In this document: positions 50,978-59,756 of the stretch, one piece after another | Layout: every line of letters starts with the position of its first letter | Numbering within the stretch: position 1 is the first letter of the stretch | Source: Promicromonospora sp042731755 | GTDB taxonomy: Bacteria > Actinomycetota > Actinomycetes > Actinomycetales > Cellulomonadaceae | Direction of reading: 5' to 3' | DNA: 64,000 nucleotides | Assembly (NCBI RefSeq): GCF_042731755.1 | Contig: NZ_JBHWLR010000007.1 | Span: 267,246 to 331,245, forward strand | The notes under the pieces: model-generated | Seen by the model: only the letters and a program-made list of their open reading frames with translations | Databases searched by the model: none | Told to the model about the DNA's origin: nothing | Position numbers and translations under genes: made by a program

Positions 50978-53900
50978 ATGTTCCGCAGGTTGGGAGTGCG
51001 CGGGAAAGTTCTTGCGACACTGGTCACGCCTGCCGTCGTCCTGGTCATCGCTGCGGCGTACATCATCGGCCTCTCTGTGGCCGACGCGATGCGCGCGCAG
51101 CAGACCGCTGATCTCGTCGCAGCGCTCGAGTACCAGGACCAGGCAGGCACGGCGTTCGCGCAGGAGCGGGCGTACAACATCGTCGCGATGATCGACAGCA
51201 GCGCGACGGGTGACCAGGCCCGCGTCGCCCTGCTGCGCGGAACCCCGGAGATCGGGGAAGACGGCAAGCAGGTGATGGACAAGGACGGCAACCCGAAGTG
51301 GTCCGCCCCGGCCGCCCAGGCGCAGACGATCACGGCCCTCGACGCCCGTGACGACGAGCTGCTGGACATCGACATCTCGATGCTGGACCAGCGCGTCAAG
51401 GACGCGGTCACGCAGACCATCGAGGACCGCGCGGCCATCACCGACGTGCAGAAGAAGGTCGCCGAGGGCCGGCTCACCGAGCAGGTCGCGACCGACGCCT
51501 ACGGGACGTACATCGACGGCGCCCTCGAGGTGATGGACGCCATCGCGGACACCTCCGAGGACCGCGACCTGGGTACCCGCCTCGAGGCGTACCACTCGAT
51601 CGACCAGCTCATGCTGACCAACACCTACGAGCGCCCGATCGTCGGCCTGACGCTCGGCGTCGTGGCGCACCACCCGCAGGGCGAGGCCGCCGCCAGGTCC
51701 CTGGCGCTCCGCGCCGCCGACCTGGTGAACCTGGGTGACCGCGAGTGGGACAGCACGCAGGACCTCTTCGACCGCATCCCCGGCGAGTACCAGGTGCCGG
51801 GCATGGACGGCGTCTACGGCACCGTCCGCGGCTACGTCGCACGCGGTGACCTCACGTCGATCCAGCCGGCCCAGGCCGACGCGTTCCAGGGCGAGTCCGC
51901 GAAGTGGGTCGAGGAGAGCCGCATCGTCCGTGACGCCGTCCGCGAGGACACCGCGGGCTTCGCCCAGGAGCGTGCCGACGTCGCCGCGAACCGTGCCTAC
52001 CTCACCGGTGGCGTCGCGATCGCGGCCCTCGGCTTCTCGGTCATCATGGCCCTCGTCATCGCCCGTCGCCTGGTCTCCCCGCTGCGCCGCCTGACCCAGG
52101 CGGCCGGCGTGGTCCGTGACCGCCTCCCCACGCTGGTGGAGCAGGTGTCGGTGCCCGGCCAGGGGCCGAGCATCGACCTCGACCCGATCACCGTCGAGTC
52201 CTCGGACGAGATCGGCCAGCTCGCCGCGGCGTTCAACGACGTCAACAGGACAACCATCGACGTCGCCCGCGAACAGGCCGCCCTGCGCGGGTCGATCGCC
52301 GAGATGTTCGTCAACGTGGCCCGCCGCGACCAGGTGCTCCTGAACCGGCAGCTCGCGTTCCTCGACGACCTCGAGCGGTCCGAGGAGGACCCCTCGACGC
52401 TGTCGAACCTGTTCCGCCTCGACCACCTCGCGACCCGGATGCGGCGCAACGCGGAGTCCTTGCTCGTCCTCGCGGGCATCGACTCCGGTCGTCGCGTCCG
52501 CCAGCCGATGCCGGTCTCCGACGTCATCCGTACCGCGTCGTCCGAGATCGAGCTGTACGACCGGGTCCGCCTCAACCTCGTCGTCGACCCGATGATGCTG
52601 GGCCACAACGCGCTGAACGCGGCGCACCTGCTGGCCGAGCTCCTGGAGAACGCGACGATGTTCTCCGAGCCCCACACGCCGGTCGAGGTCACCACGGCCC
52701 GTGACGAGCAGTTCGTCACCGTCGTGGTCCGCGACCACGGCCTCGGGATGAACCCCCAGGAGGTCGCGGAGGCGAACCGCAAGGTCCTCAGCCATGCCGC
52801 GTCCGACGCCGTGGGCGCCCAGCGCCTCGGCCTCTACGTGGTCGGCCGCCTCTCGGACCGCCTCGGCGCCCAGGTGGCGTTCGGCCCGGGCGAGGGCGGC
52901 ACGGGTACCGAGGTGACGGTCCGCTTCCCGGCGGTGCTGTTCATGCCGGACAACGCGATGCCGCTGCCCATGCCGACCGACCCGCTGGAGGCCAACACGC
53001 AGGCGGCCGCCTCGCAGTTCAACGGCGGCATCGCCACCGGCCCGGGTACGGGCGCGATGCGGGGCGCGGGTGCGCCCACCAACGGCTTCGGCTCGCCGGC
53101 CGTGACGGCGGCGGCCCCGGCCACCACGTCCGTGCCGCAGCAGGGCGGCATGCCGGTCCCGACCGGTACGTCGCAGATCGCGGCGGCCGCGTTCGCGGCC
53201 CAGCCGGCCCCGGTCGCGCAGCCGGTCGACCTGAACGCCCTCACCGACGGCACGACGGCGCTCGGCCTGGCCCGGCGTCGTAGCTCGACGGCGGCCCTCC
53301 CGGTCGCGGAGACGACGCCGACCGGCTCGATCGTGCTGCCGGAGATCCAGACCCCGTCGCTCCCGCAGGGCTACCAGGCCGACGACAACGCCTGGGCCCC
53401 GCCGTCGAACGTGTCCGAGGGCAGCTCGCTCCCGAGCCGCCAGCGTGCCCAGCAGCCGGTCGAGCCGGTGGCCCCGGTCTTCGAGGACACCACGCCGGCC
53501 GCGGTCGACGTGGACCAGCGCAGCGCGCTGTTCTCGAGCTTCCGCTCGCTGAACACGATCGATCCCGTCGAGGGCAGCACCCAGTCGCTCCAGCTCGACC
53601 CGATCACGCAGGACCCGGCGGCACTGCCCGGCATGTCCGACACCGACGTGATGCGGTTCCCGGCGGCGGGCGGTGGCAGGCCTCCTGCGGCTCCTGCTCC
53701 GGCGCAGAGCTTCGGCGTACAGCCCGAGCGGTTCGGCGGGTTCCAGGACGAGCCGCAGTCCCAGGGCTTCGGGGCGGAGGCCCCGGAGGGCCCCGACTCG
53801 TCGTTCGAGGCGCTGCCCGCGTTCGAGGAGCTCATGGCGGACCTCCCGAGCCGTCGCTCGACGGCCTCGGGCGCCCAGCAGGGCAAGCCGGCCCAGAAGC

Positions 53901-55099
53901 GGGGCCTGTTCGGCCGCCGCCCGGGCCAGCCCGCCACCGGCGAGCTGCGGGCCTACCAGCCCCAGGAGCAGCGTCCGGCGTCGCGTCCGATCCAGACCGT
54001 CGCGAGCCCCGTGGCCGGCCCGCCGACCTTCGGCGCCCCGGTCGTGCCCGCCCCGAACGTCGAGACGCAGGGCTTCCCGACGCAGGGCTTCCAGGCACAG
54101 GGCTTCGCCACGCAGAACTTCCCGACCCAGAACCTCCCGGCGCAGAACTTCCAGGCACCGAGCGGTCCGCCCCAGGGCAACCCCGCTCCGCCGACCGGGG
54201 CCTTCCCGGCGCAGGCACCGGAGGTTCCCGTCGCGGACCCGACGTACCAGCGGGGTTACCAGGAGGGCTACCAGAAGGCGGTCCAGGAGTCGCTGACGTC
54301 GGCGCTGCCGGCTCTGCCGGCCCCGCCCGCGGGTGGCACCGTCCCCCTGCCGGCCGCGCAGGCTCCGGCCCCCGGAACCAACCCGTTCGTGGACGCGGCG
54401 CCCCGCGCGGCCGCCGCTCCGCCCGCTCCGGCCCCCGCGGCTCCCGCCCCCGAGCGCGTGCCCACCTCCTTCGCGTCGGCACCGGCCACCCAGGCCGTGC
54501 CCGTGGCGGACGTGCAGCAGGCCTTCGAGCAGCAGTCCTTCGAGCCTCCCGCCCGCGAGTTCAGCGAGCCGTACCCGACGGGCGCCGTGTACGACCCGTC
54601 GTACGGTTCGCCGGCCCCGCTCGCCAAGCGAGCTGCCGGGACCGACGGCGACGGGAAGGACCCCCTAGACCCCGAGTACGTGCGTGACTCGGTGGAGGCA
54701 CGGTCGGAATGGACCGCCTCGGCAGTGCTCTACGAGGAGATGACGAGCCTTCTCCGTCGAGGGGCTTATCAGGAAGATGATGTGAAAGAGAACGACTCGT
54801 ACCGTCCGGCAGCCGTCAATACCGAGGTTGCCAGTGGTGGGCTGACCCGCCGTACCCGCGGTGCCTCCGGCACCGGTGCGGACCCAGCTGTCGAGCGGCT
54901 CTCGGCTCGCATCGACCGTGATCCCGAGCAGCTTCGCTCACGTCTCTCGGCGTTCCAGTCGGCCACCGCGCGTGGCCGGTCGGAGTCCGTGGACGAGGGC
55001 AATTCGGAGCACGAGAACGGCAAGAACGGCGGTGGGGACTCGACGTGGGCACCCTCGACCGTGAATCATGTCCCTGACTCAGCGCCGCAGTCGCGGTGA
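50978..55099 (+). CDS. cvnA: CvnA-type sensor ATPase (conservon)
   Basis: A 1373-residue membrane sensor. Membrane helix 1 is at 10-34, an extracytoplasmic nitrate/nitrite-sensing-like helical domain at 40-335, helix 2 at 342-363, and a HAMP-like segment to about 430. A dimerisation region follows (FVNVARRDQVLLNRQLAFLD, 443-500). The HATPase domain (about 545-655) has AELLENATMFSEPH (N box) and DHGLGM (G1). The last 700 residues are Pro/Ala/Gln-rich and disordered, with a QGF/QNF repeat (about 1028-1062) and a conserved end (RSEWTASAVLYEEMTSLLRR). In Streptomyces conservons this protein signals through CvnB-D. AGAGAGG precedes the ATG. Confidence 0.92.
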   Translation: MFRRLGVRGKVLATLVTPAVVLVIAAAYIIGLSVADAMRAQQTADLVAALEYQDQAGTAFAQERAYNIVAMIDSSATGDQARVALLRGTPEIGEDGKQVMDKDGNPKWSAPAAQAQTITALDARDDELLDIDISMLDQRVKDAVTQTIEDRAAITDVQKKVAEGRLTEQVATDAYGTYIDGALEVMDAIADTSEDRDLGTRLEAYHSIDQLMLTNTYERPIVGLTLGVVAHHPQGEAAARSLALRAADLVNLGDREWDSTQDLFDRIPGEYQVPGMDGVYGTVRGYVARGDLTSIQPAQADAFQGESAKWVEESRIVRDAVREDTAGFAQERADVAANRAYLTGGVAIAALGFSVIMALVIARRLVSPLRRLTQAAGVVRDRLPTLVEQVSVPGQGPSIDLDPITVESSDEIGQLAAAFNDVNRTTIDVAREQAALRGSIAEMFVNVARRDQVLLNRQLAFLDDLERSEEDPSTLSNLFRLDHLATRMRRNAESLLVLAGIDSGRRVRQPMPVSDVIRTASSEIELYDRVRLNLVVDPMMLGHNALNAAHLLAELLENATMFSEPHTPVEVTTARDEQFVTVVVRDHGLGMNPQEVAEANRKVLSHAASDAVGAQRLGLYVVGRLSDRLGAQVAFGPGEGGTGTEVTVRFPAVLFMPDNAMPLPMPTDPLEANTQAAASQFNGGIATGPGTGAMRGAGAPTNGFGSPAVTAAAPATTSVPQQGGMPVPTGTSQIAAAAFAAQPAPVAQPVDLNALTDGTTALGLARRRSSTAALPVAETTPTGSIVLPEIQTPSLPQGYQADDNAWAPPSNVSEGSSLPSRQRAQQPVEPVAPVFEDTTPAAVDVDQRSALFSSFRSLNTIDPVEGSTQSLQLDPITQDPAALPGMSDTDVMRFPAAGGGRPPAAPAPAQSFGVQPERFGGFQDEPQSQGFGAEAPEGPDSSFEALPAFEELMADLPSRRSTASGAQQGKPAQKRGLFGRRPGQPATGELRAYQPQEQRPASRPIQTVASPVAGPPTFGAPVVPAPNVETQGFPTQGFQAQGFATQNFPTQNLPAQNFQAPSGPPQGNPAPPTGAFPAQAPEVPVADPTYQRGYQEGYQKAVQESLTSALPALPAPPAGGTVPLPAAQAPAPGTNPFVDAAPRAAAAPPAPAPAAPAPERVPTSFASAPATQAVPVADVQQAFEQQSFEPPAREFSEPYPTGAVYDPSYGSPAPLAKRAAGTDGDGKDPLDPEYVRDSVEARSEWTASAVLYEEMTSLLRRGAYQEDDVKENDSYRPAAVNTEVASGGLTRRTRGASGTGADPAVERLSARIDRDPEQLRSRLSAFQSATARGRSESVDEGNSEHENGKNGGGDSTWAPSTVNHVPDSAPQSR

Positions 55100-55135
55100 C
55101 AAGCGCGTCTGTGGATTCTGACTAGGAGGAACAGA

Positions 55136-55585
55136 GTGACCCTCAGCACCGAAGCAACCAATTTCGGTTGGCTGCTCGACAACTTCGTGCGTACCGTTCC
55201 CGGCAGTCGGCACACGCTCGTCGTGTCGGCAGACGGACTGCTCATGGCGATGTCCGACCAGCTCGACCGCACCAGCGGCGACCAGCTCGCGGCGATCGTC
55301 TCCGGTATGTCAAGCCTCACGCGTGGAGCTTCTCGGCAGCTCAACGGCGGTAACGTCCGTCAGGCGATCATCGAGATGGACAACGGCTTCCTCTTCCTGA
55401 TGAACGTCTCGAACGGGTCCGTGCTCGGCGTCGTCGCGGAGGCCACGTGCGACATCGGCCTCATCGGCTACGAGATGGCTCTCCTGGTGTCGCGCACCGA
55501 GGCCACCCTCACGCCGCAGCTCATCTCGGAGATGCGTGGCAGCCTCCCGGTCGATGGGCAGACCCGAGCCGCCAGCGTGGGATGA
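55136..55585 (+). CDS. cvnB: Roadblock/LC7 protein CvnB
   Basis: A 149-residue Roadblock/LC7 domain protein. FGWLLDNFVRTVPGSRHTLVV, VSADGLLMAMSDQL and ASRQLNGGNVRQAIIEMDNG fit the family. Such proteins bind and regulate small GTPases of the MglA/CvnD kind. GTG 55136 follows AGGAGG by a few bases, 36 bases after cvnA. Its 3' end overlaps cvnC. Confidence 0.95.
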   Translation: MTLSTEATNFGWLLDNFVRTVPGSRHTLVVSADGLLMAMSDQLDRTSGDQLAAIVSGMSSLTRGASRQLNGGNVRQAIIEMDNGFLFLMNVSNGSVLGVVAEATCDIGLIGYEMALLVSRTEATLTPQLISEMRGSLPVDGQTRAASVG

Positions 55586-56006
55586 GGACTCGACCATGAC
55601 GTACGCACCTTTCGGTTCCCAGGGGCAGGGGGACGTCCGTGAGACGTCCACCGTGCGCCCCTATGCGGTCACCGGAGGCCGGGTGCGGTCGGAACTGTCC
55701 GACCTGCCGCTCGAGGCCCTCGTGGAGGTTCTTCCCGGGGCAGTCAGCAGTTTCGGACTGCCTCCCGAGAAGCGCGCGATCCTCCAGCACGCCGCGCACA
55801 CGTACGTGTCGATCGCCGAGCTCTCGGCCCTTCTGCGGCTGCCCCTGGGTGTCGTCCGGATCCTTGTGGCGGACATGCAGGAGGAAGGGCACGTCACCGT
55901 GCACACCTCGACACCGGTTAACGTCCACACAGGCCACGGCAGCTCGAACTCGGGCCTGTCGCTGAGCGTCTTGGAGAGTGTTCTTAATGGCATTTCCGCC
56001 CTCTGA
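55554..56006 (+). CDS. cvnC: DUF742 protein CvnC
   Basis: About 150 residues with a DUF742 domain. The stretch VRPYAVTGGRVRSELSDLPL is the family hallmark, and the later IAELSALLRLPLGVVRILVA is a winged-helix-like part. ATG 55554 is chosen because PAWDEDS at the start resembles the family's N-terminal W-D-E pattern; ATG 55596 is a shorter option with GAGGA upstream. It overlaps cvnB by 32 bases and cvnD by 20, a tightly coupled operon. The role in the conservon complex is not established. Confidence 0.9.
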   Translation: MGRPEPPAWDEDSTMTYAPFGSQGQGDVRETSTVRPYAVTGGRVRSELSDLPLEALVEVLPGAVSSFGLPPEKRAILQHAAHTYVSIAELSALLRLPLGVVRILVADMQEEGHVTVHTSTPVNVHTGHGSSNSGLSLSVLESVLNGISAL

Positions 56007-56817
56007 CGGCGGGGCCCGCAGCGGTCCCAACTGGGCCCCGGTGTCGGGTAACGCCGGCACTGCGACCGCTTCCTCGAACGCGCCCGCGCGCCAGAGCGTG
56101 CTGGGTGGCGGCGGTGGCGCCGCGGCGCCCACCGCTCAGGCGTCCCGTCCGGCGCAGGCTCAGCCCGCGCCGCCGGTGATGCAGCAGGCGCCGGCGGCCA
56201 ACGCCGGCGCGCAGTCCGCCCCGGGTGCGCAGCCTGCGGCCGAGCGCACCGCGCCGACCGTCGTCAAGATCGTCGTCGCCGGTGGCTTCGCGGTGGGCAA
56301 GACCACGTTCATCGGCTCGATCTCCGACGTGGAGCCGCTGAACACCGAGGCTGCCATGACGGAGCACTCGGTCGGCGTGGACGACGCCGGTGGCGTCACC
56401 GACCGCAAGACCACCACCACGGTGGCCATGGACTTCGGCCGCGTCGAGCTGCCGGGCAACCTGTGGCTGTACCTGTTCGGTACGCCGGGCCAGGACCGCT
56501 TCCTCTTCATGTGGGACGACCTGGTGCGCGGTGCGATCGGTGCCGTCGTCCTGGTCGACACGGACCGCCTGGAGCAGTGCTTCCCGGCCATCGACTACTT
56601 CGAGTCGCGCAACATCCCGTTCGTCGTGGGCGTGAACTGCTTCGACGGCGTGGCCAAGCACCGGCTCGAGGACGTGCGCGAGGCGCTGCAGATCCCCTCG
56701 CACGTGCCGATGCTGTACACGGACGCGCGTTCGCGTGCGGCGACCAAGCAGACGCTGATCGCACTGGTCCAGCTCGCGATGCGCCAGCTCCGCTCCGGCG
56801 CGCAGGCGCAGGGCTGA
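55987..56817 (+). CDS. cvnD: Small GTPase CvnD
   Basis: A 276-residue Ras-like GTPase. The first 90 residues are Ala/Pro/Gln-rich. The P-loop is AGGFAVGKTTF (about 98-108), switch II is FGTPGQDRF (about 164-172), and the base-recognition motif is NCFDG in place of NKxD (about 217). In known conservons CvnD is recruited to the membrane by CvnA-C and depends on GTP state. ATG 55987 is favoured over GTG 55978 because GGAGAG lies 9 bases before it. A hairpin ends the operon at 56839-56871. Confidence 0.94.
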   Translation: MAFPPSDGGARSGPNWAPVSGNAGTATASSNAPARQSVLGGGGGAAAPTAQASRPAQAQPAPPVMQQAPAANAGAQSAPGAQPAAERTAPTVVKIVVAGGFAVGKTTFIGSISDVEPLNTEAAMTEHSVGVDDAGGVTDRKTTTTVAMDFGRVELPGNLWLYLFGTPGQDRFLFMWDDLVRGAIGAVVLVDTDRLEQCFPAIDYFESRNIPFVVGVNCFDGVAKHRLEDVREALQIPSHVPMLYTDARSRAATKQTLIALVQLAMRQLRSGAQAQG

Positions 56818-56838
56818 GTCGCTCTCCAGCACTTCGCG

Positions 56839-56871
56839 GACGGCGGGCCACCCTGGGGGCGGCCCGCCGTC
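56839..56871 (+). terminator. Terminator of the conservon
   Basis: Arms gacggcgggcc (56839-56849) and complement (56861-56871), eleven-base loop, 22 bases after the cvnD stop. Confidence 0.7.
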
Positions 56872-56935
56872 GCTGTCCTGCCGGACGTTAGACTGTGGGG
56901 CCGCGCCGGCCCCCCTGCGGGGGTGAACGGCGCGA

Positions 56936-57020
56936 GGAGGGCTGACAGAGCGGCCTAATGTGACGGTCTTGAAAACCGTTGTGCGGCAACGCACCGGGGG
57001 TTCGAATCCCTCGCCCTCCG
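56936..57020 (+). tRNA. tRNA-Ser (anticodon TGA)
   Basis: A long-variable-arm tRNA of 85 bases. Acceptor GGAGGGC/GCCCTCC, anticodon stem ACGGT/ACCGT with loop CTTGAAA, long variable arm (gtgcggcaacgcacc) and T-arm GGTTCGAATCC. CCA is not encoded. A possible -10 TAGACT is at 56889-56894. Confidence 0.97.
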
Positions 57021-57028
57021 CAGGGCAC

Positions 57029-57069
57029 AGGACGACGGCCGGGATCCAGTGGATCCCGGCCGTCGTCCT
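57029..57069. terminator. Terminator after tRNA-Ser, convergent with the GMC gene
   Basis: Nineteen-base perfect arms (57029-57047 and 57051-57069) with a three-base loop (agt), followed by tcttg. It serves the tRNA and, read backwards, the GMC oxidoreductase gene that ends at 57088. Confidence 0.88.
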
Positions 57070-57087
57070 TCTTGTATGCCCCCGGGC

Positions 57088-58809
57088 TCAGGAGATCCCC
57101 ACGATGGGCAGGCGCAGCGCCGCGGGAGCGGCCTCGGGCACCACCGGGGCGGCCGGACGCACCGGCTCGACGGGTCGGTAGGCCGACCCCAGGGCAGGCC
57201 GGCCGTCCTGGTCGCCCGCGTTGGGCCACAGCGCGCACGCCCGCTCGGCCTGCGCCGTGATGGTGAGCGACGGGTTCACCCCGAGGTTCGCGGTCACGGC
57301 CGAGCCGTCCATGACGTGCAGGCCCTCGTGGCCGAACATGCGCAGGTACGGGTCGACGACGCCGTCCGCGGCGTCGGAGCCGATGGCGCAGCCCCCGAGG
57401 ATGTGCGCGGTCAGCGGGATGTTGAAGGGGTCGCCGATCGTGCCGCCCGCGATGCCCTCCACGCCGTCGTCGCCCATCTTGTCCGCCATGCGGCGCACCG
57501 CCTCGTGGCCCTCCGGGATCCAGCTCGGGTTGGGTGCGCCGGTGCCCTGCCGGGAGGTCATGTACCGGCCGAACGGCGACCGCCGGGTGAGCGTGGTCAG
57601 CGAGTTGTCGTGGGCCTGCATGACCAGGGCGATGACCGTCCGCTCGGACCAGCGGCGCCAGTCCATCAGCACCGGCAGCCACCTGAGGTTCTTGCCCATC
57701 TCACCGAACCAGCGGAAGAACCGGTGCGGTCCGCCGTCGACCAGGATGTGCTGGAGCGCCGCCATGACGTTGGAGCCGTGGCCGTAGCGCACGGGCTCGA
57801 TGTGGGTGCTCTCGTTCGGGTAGAACGACGACGTGATCGCGAGCCCGCGCGAGTAGTCGGTCGAGCCGACCTTGTGCGTCATCGCGCCCAGCAGCGCCTC
57901 GGAGTTGGTGCGGGTGAGGTGCCCGAGCCGGTGCGAGAGGCCCGGCAGCGTGCCGGCGTCCTTCATGGCGTGCAGCAGGCGCTGCGTGCCGAGGGTGCCG
58001 GCGGCGAACACGACCTGCTTCGCCGTGAACGTGCGCCGCCCGGCCCACCTCCTGCCGGTGCGGTGGGTGCGGATCTCGTAGCCGCCGCCCTCCGTCTCTG
58101 CCCGCGGCCGGACGACGTCGGCCGTGGTCAGCGGGTGCACCTCGGCGCCCGCGCGCTCCGCGAGGTAGAGGTAGTTCTTGACCAGGGTGTTCTTGGCGCC
58201 GTGCCGGCAGCCGGTCATGCACTCGCCGCACTCGATGCAGCCCGTCCGCTCCGGTCCGGCCCCGCCGAAGAACGGGTCGGCGGCCCGGCGGCCCGGCGAC
58301 GGCGCCTCCGCGCCGCCCGGCCCGAAGTACACACCCACCCGGGTGGGCCGGAACGTCTCGCCCACGCCCATGTCGTCCGCGACGCCCCGGATGACGTCGT
58401 CCGCGGGCGAGCGGCCGTGGTACCGGACGACGCCGAGCATGCGCTCCGCCTGGTCGTAGTACGGCGCGAGCTCGGACTTCCAGTCGGTGATGTGGGACCA
58501 GGCGGAGTCAGCGTAGAAGGGGTCCAGGGGGCGGTAGAGGGTGTTGGCGTACACCAGCGACCCGCCGCCCACGCCCGCGCCCGTCAGGCACAGCACGTTG
58601 CGCAGCAGGCGCACGCGCTGGATGCCGTAGCACCCCAGGGCCGGCGCCCAGAGGAACTGCCTGAGGTGCCAGGAGTTCTTGGCGAACTCGTCGTCCTCGA
58701 ACCGGCGGCCCGCCTCGAGCACACCCACCCTGTAGCCCTTCTCCGTGAGGCGGAGGGCAGCAACGCTGCCGCCGAAACCCGAGCCGATCACCAAGACGTC
58801 GTAGTCCAT
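57088..58809 (-). CDS. GMC family oxidoreductase (cholesterol-oxidase-like)
   Basis: A 573-residue FAD enzyme. The FAD motif GSGFGGSVAAL is at residues 9-19, a second conserved part is GAGVGGGSLVYANTL, and the late HILGGCAIG and GVNPSLTITAQAERA are GMC C-terminal features. Four cysteines in GCIECGECMTGCRHGAK (about 190) resemble a ferredoxin-type cluster site, as seen in the cholesterol-oxidase-like branch. The substrate, probably an alcohol or sterol-like compound, is unknown. There is no signal peptide. TACATT (58822-58817) ends 7 bases before the ATG, a leaderless start. Confidence 0.9.
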   Translation of the reverse strand: MDYDVLVIGSGFGGSVAALRLTEKGYRVGVLEAGRRFEDDEFAKNSWHLRQFLWAPALGCYGIQRVRLLRNVLCLTGAGVGGGSLVYANTLYRPLDPFYADSAWSHITDWKSELAPYYDQAERMLGVVRYHGRSPADDVIRGVADDMGVGETFRPTRVGVYFGPGGAEAPSPGRRAADPFFGGAGPERTGCIECGECMTGCRHGAKNTLVKNYLYLAERAGAEVHPLTTADVVRPRAETEGGGYEIRTHRTGRRWAGRRTFTAKQVVFAAGTLGTQRLLHAMKDAGTLPGLSHRLGHLTRTNSEALLGAMTHKVGSTDYSRGLAITSSFYPNESTHIEPVRYGHGSNVMAALQHILVDGGPHRFFRWFGEMGKNLRWLPVLMDWRRWSERTVIALVMQAHDNSLTTLTRRSPFGRYMTSRQGTGAPNPSWIPEGHEAVRRMADKMGDDGVEGIAGGTIGDPFNIPLTAHILGGCAIGSDAADGVVDPYLRMFGHEGLHVMDGSAVTANLGVNPSLTITAQAERACALWPNAGDQDGRPALGSAYRPVEPVRPAAPVVPEAAPAALRLPIVGIS

Positions 58810-58976
58810 GACCGCGAATGTACCCGTTATTGACGCTGTATGAAATACGCTGCCGGACGCCGCCCGGACCCAGGCGAGGGCGTCCGGCGCACGTCCCGGG
58901 CCGTCTCGGCTCGGAGGGAAAATCGGCAGGATCTCGCGGATGTCGCCCTGTCCCGCGTGCTGCCGGCCGTCCCACT

Positions 58977-59006
58977 TTGCTCAGGTCGCCGTGCGCCAGG
59001 TAGCCT
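58977..59006 (+). promoter_or_regulatory. Promoter of tRNA-Ser (GCT)
   Basis: TTGCTC (58977-58982), 18-base spacer, TAGCCT (59001-59006), 43 bases before the tRNA. Confidence 0.6.
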
Positions 59007-59048
59007 GGGCCGCGCGGCATCGCCCTGCCTGGGTAGAAGCTGTCGCGA

Positions 59049-59140
59049 GGAGACGTCGCATAGTCAGGTCTAGTGCGCCACCCTGCTAAGGTGGTAACGG
59101 GGCAACCCGTTCGAGGGTTCAAATCCCTCCGTCTCCGCCA
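59049..59140 (+). tRNA. tRNA-Ser (anticodon GCT)
   Basis: Acceptor GGAGACG/CGTCTCC, anticodon stem CCACC/GGTGG with loop CTGCTAA, long variable arm (taacggggcaacccgttcga) and T-arm GGTTCAAATCC. Encoded CCA at 59138-59140. The two serine tRNAs of this window are separated only by the GMC gene and its upstream region. Confidence 0.97.
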
Positions 59141-59142
59141 GG

Positions 59143-59177
59143 AAGGTCCCGGCCGCGCGTGACGCCCGGGGCCTTTT
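59143..59177 (+). terminator. Intrinsic terminator after tRNA-Ser (GCT)
   Basis: Stem aaggtcccgg (59143-59152) with ccggggcctt (59166-59175), one G-T pair, followed by four T and tct. A classical shape. Confidence 0.85.
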
Positions 59178-59246
59178 CTGTGAGAGGCTTCGGCACGCAG
59201 GTTCAGGGCTGTGACGGAGTTCTCGTCGGGAAGCGCGGATTTGAGT

Positions 59247-59275
59247 TTGGGCCCGCGCCGAACAGGCGGTAATGT
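59247..59275 (+). promoter_or_regulatory. Promoter of tRNA-Arg
   Basis: TTGGGC (59247-59252), 17-base spacer, TAATGT (59270-59275). The -10 and the following tctcg are the same as in the first rRNA promoter near 63495. Confidence 0.65.
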
Positions 59276-59326
59276 TCTCGTCGGTCGGCCGTGTGAACGG
59301 CAGGCAGACAGCAGTTGGTACGACGA

Positions 59327-59399
59327 GCGCCCGTAGCTCAACGGATAGAGCATCTGACTACGGATCAGAAGGTTGGGGGTTCGAATCCCTTCGGGCGCA
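59327..59399 (+). tRNA. tRNA-Arg (anticodon ACG)
   Basis: Acceptor GCGCCCG/CGGGCGC, D-arm GCTCAACGGATAGAGC, anticodon stem TCTGA/TCAGA with loop CTACGGA, T-arm GGTTCGAATCC. CCA not encoded. A is expected to be edited to inosine at the wobble position. Confidence 0.97.
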
Positions 59400-59408
59400 C
59401 AGCAGGAA

Positions 59409-59453
59409 CGAGGCCCCGGCCAGCGGAAACGCTGACCGGGGCCTCGTCGTTTT
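59409..59453 (+). terminator. Intrinsic terminator after tRNA-Arg
   Basis: Seventeen-base arms with one mismatch (59409-59425 and 59430-59446), GAAA tetraloop, then tcgtttt. Confidence 0.88.
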
Positions 59454-59455
59454 CC

Positions 59456-59756
59456 GGTGTACGTCGCGACGCCGGAACACATCGCGATCCGGTCACGGTC
59501 GAGACCGGCGCCACCGAACCATTGACCGGGCCTCCGGCACATCGCTACCTTCACTCGCGGCACACCCGTTCGGAGAACGACCAGGGTTGCGGGCGTCGGG
59601 GCTCAACGGTGCGTTCCGCCGTCGGACCAGGGGAGGCCCGGGCGGGCGTGCTGCCAAAGGCGCAGTTCCCAGGACGCACGGGGCGACCTGGTGCGGGCGA
59701 CCGGATGCTCGGCCAGGATGCGAGGCGGACGCGCCGACGGCATGGAGGAACCCGAG
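59456..59756 (+). promoter_or_regulatory. Upstream region of the IclR regulator gene
   Basis: About 300 bases without a gene. A promoter TTGACC (59522-59527), 18-base spacer, TACCTT (59546-59551) can be read, giving a leader of about 200 bases. The leader has no clear small gene. GGAGGA at 59745-59750 is the ribosome site of the regulator. Confidence 0.5.

Noticed and set aside
53673..54482. Alternative frames over the CvnA tail
   Set aside because: They are Arg/Ser or Pro/Gly-rich shadows of the low-complexity coding region.
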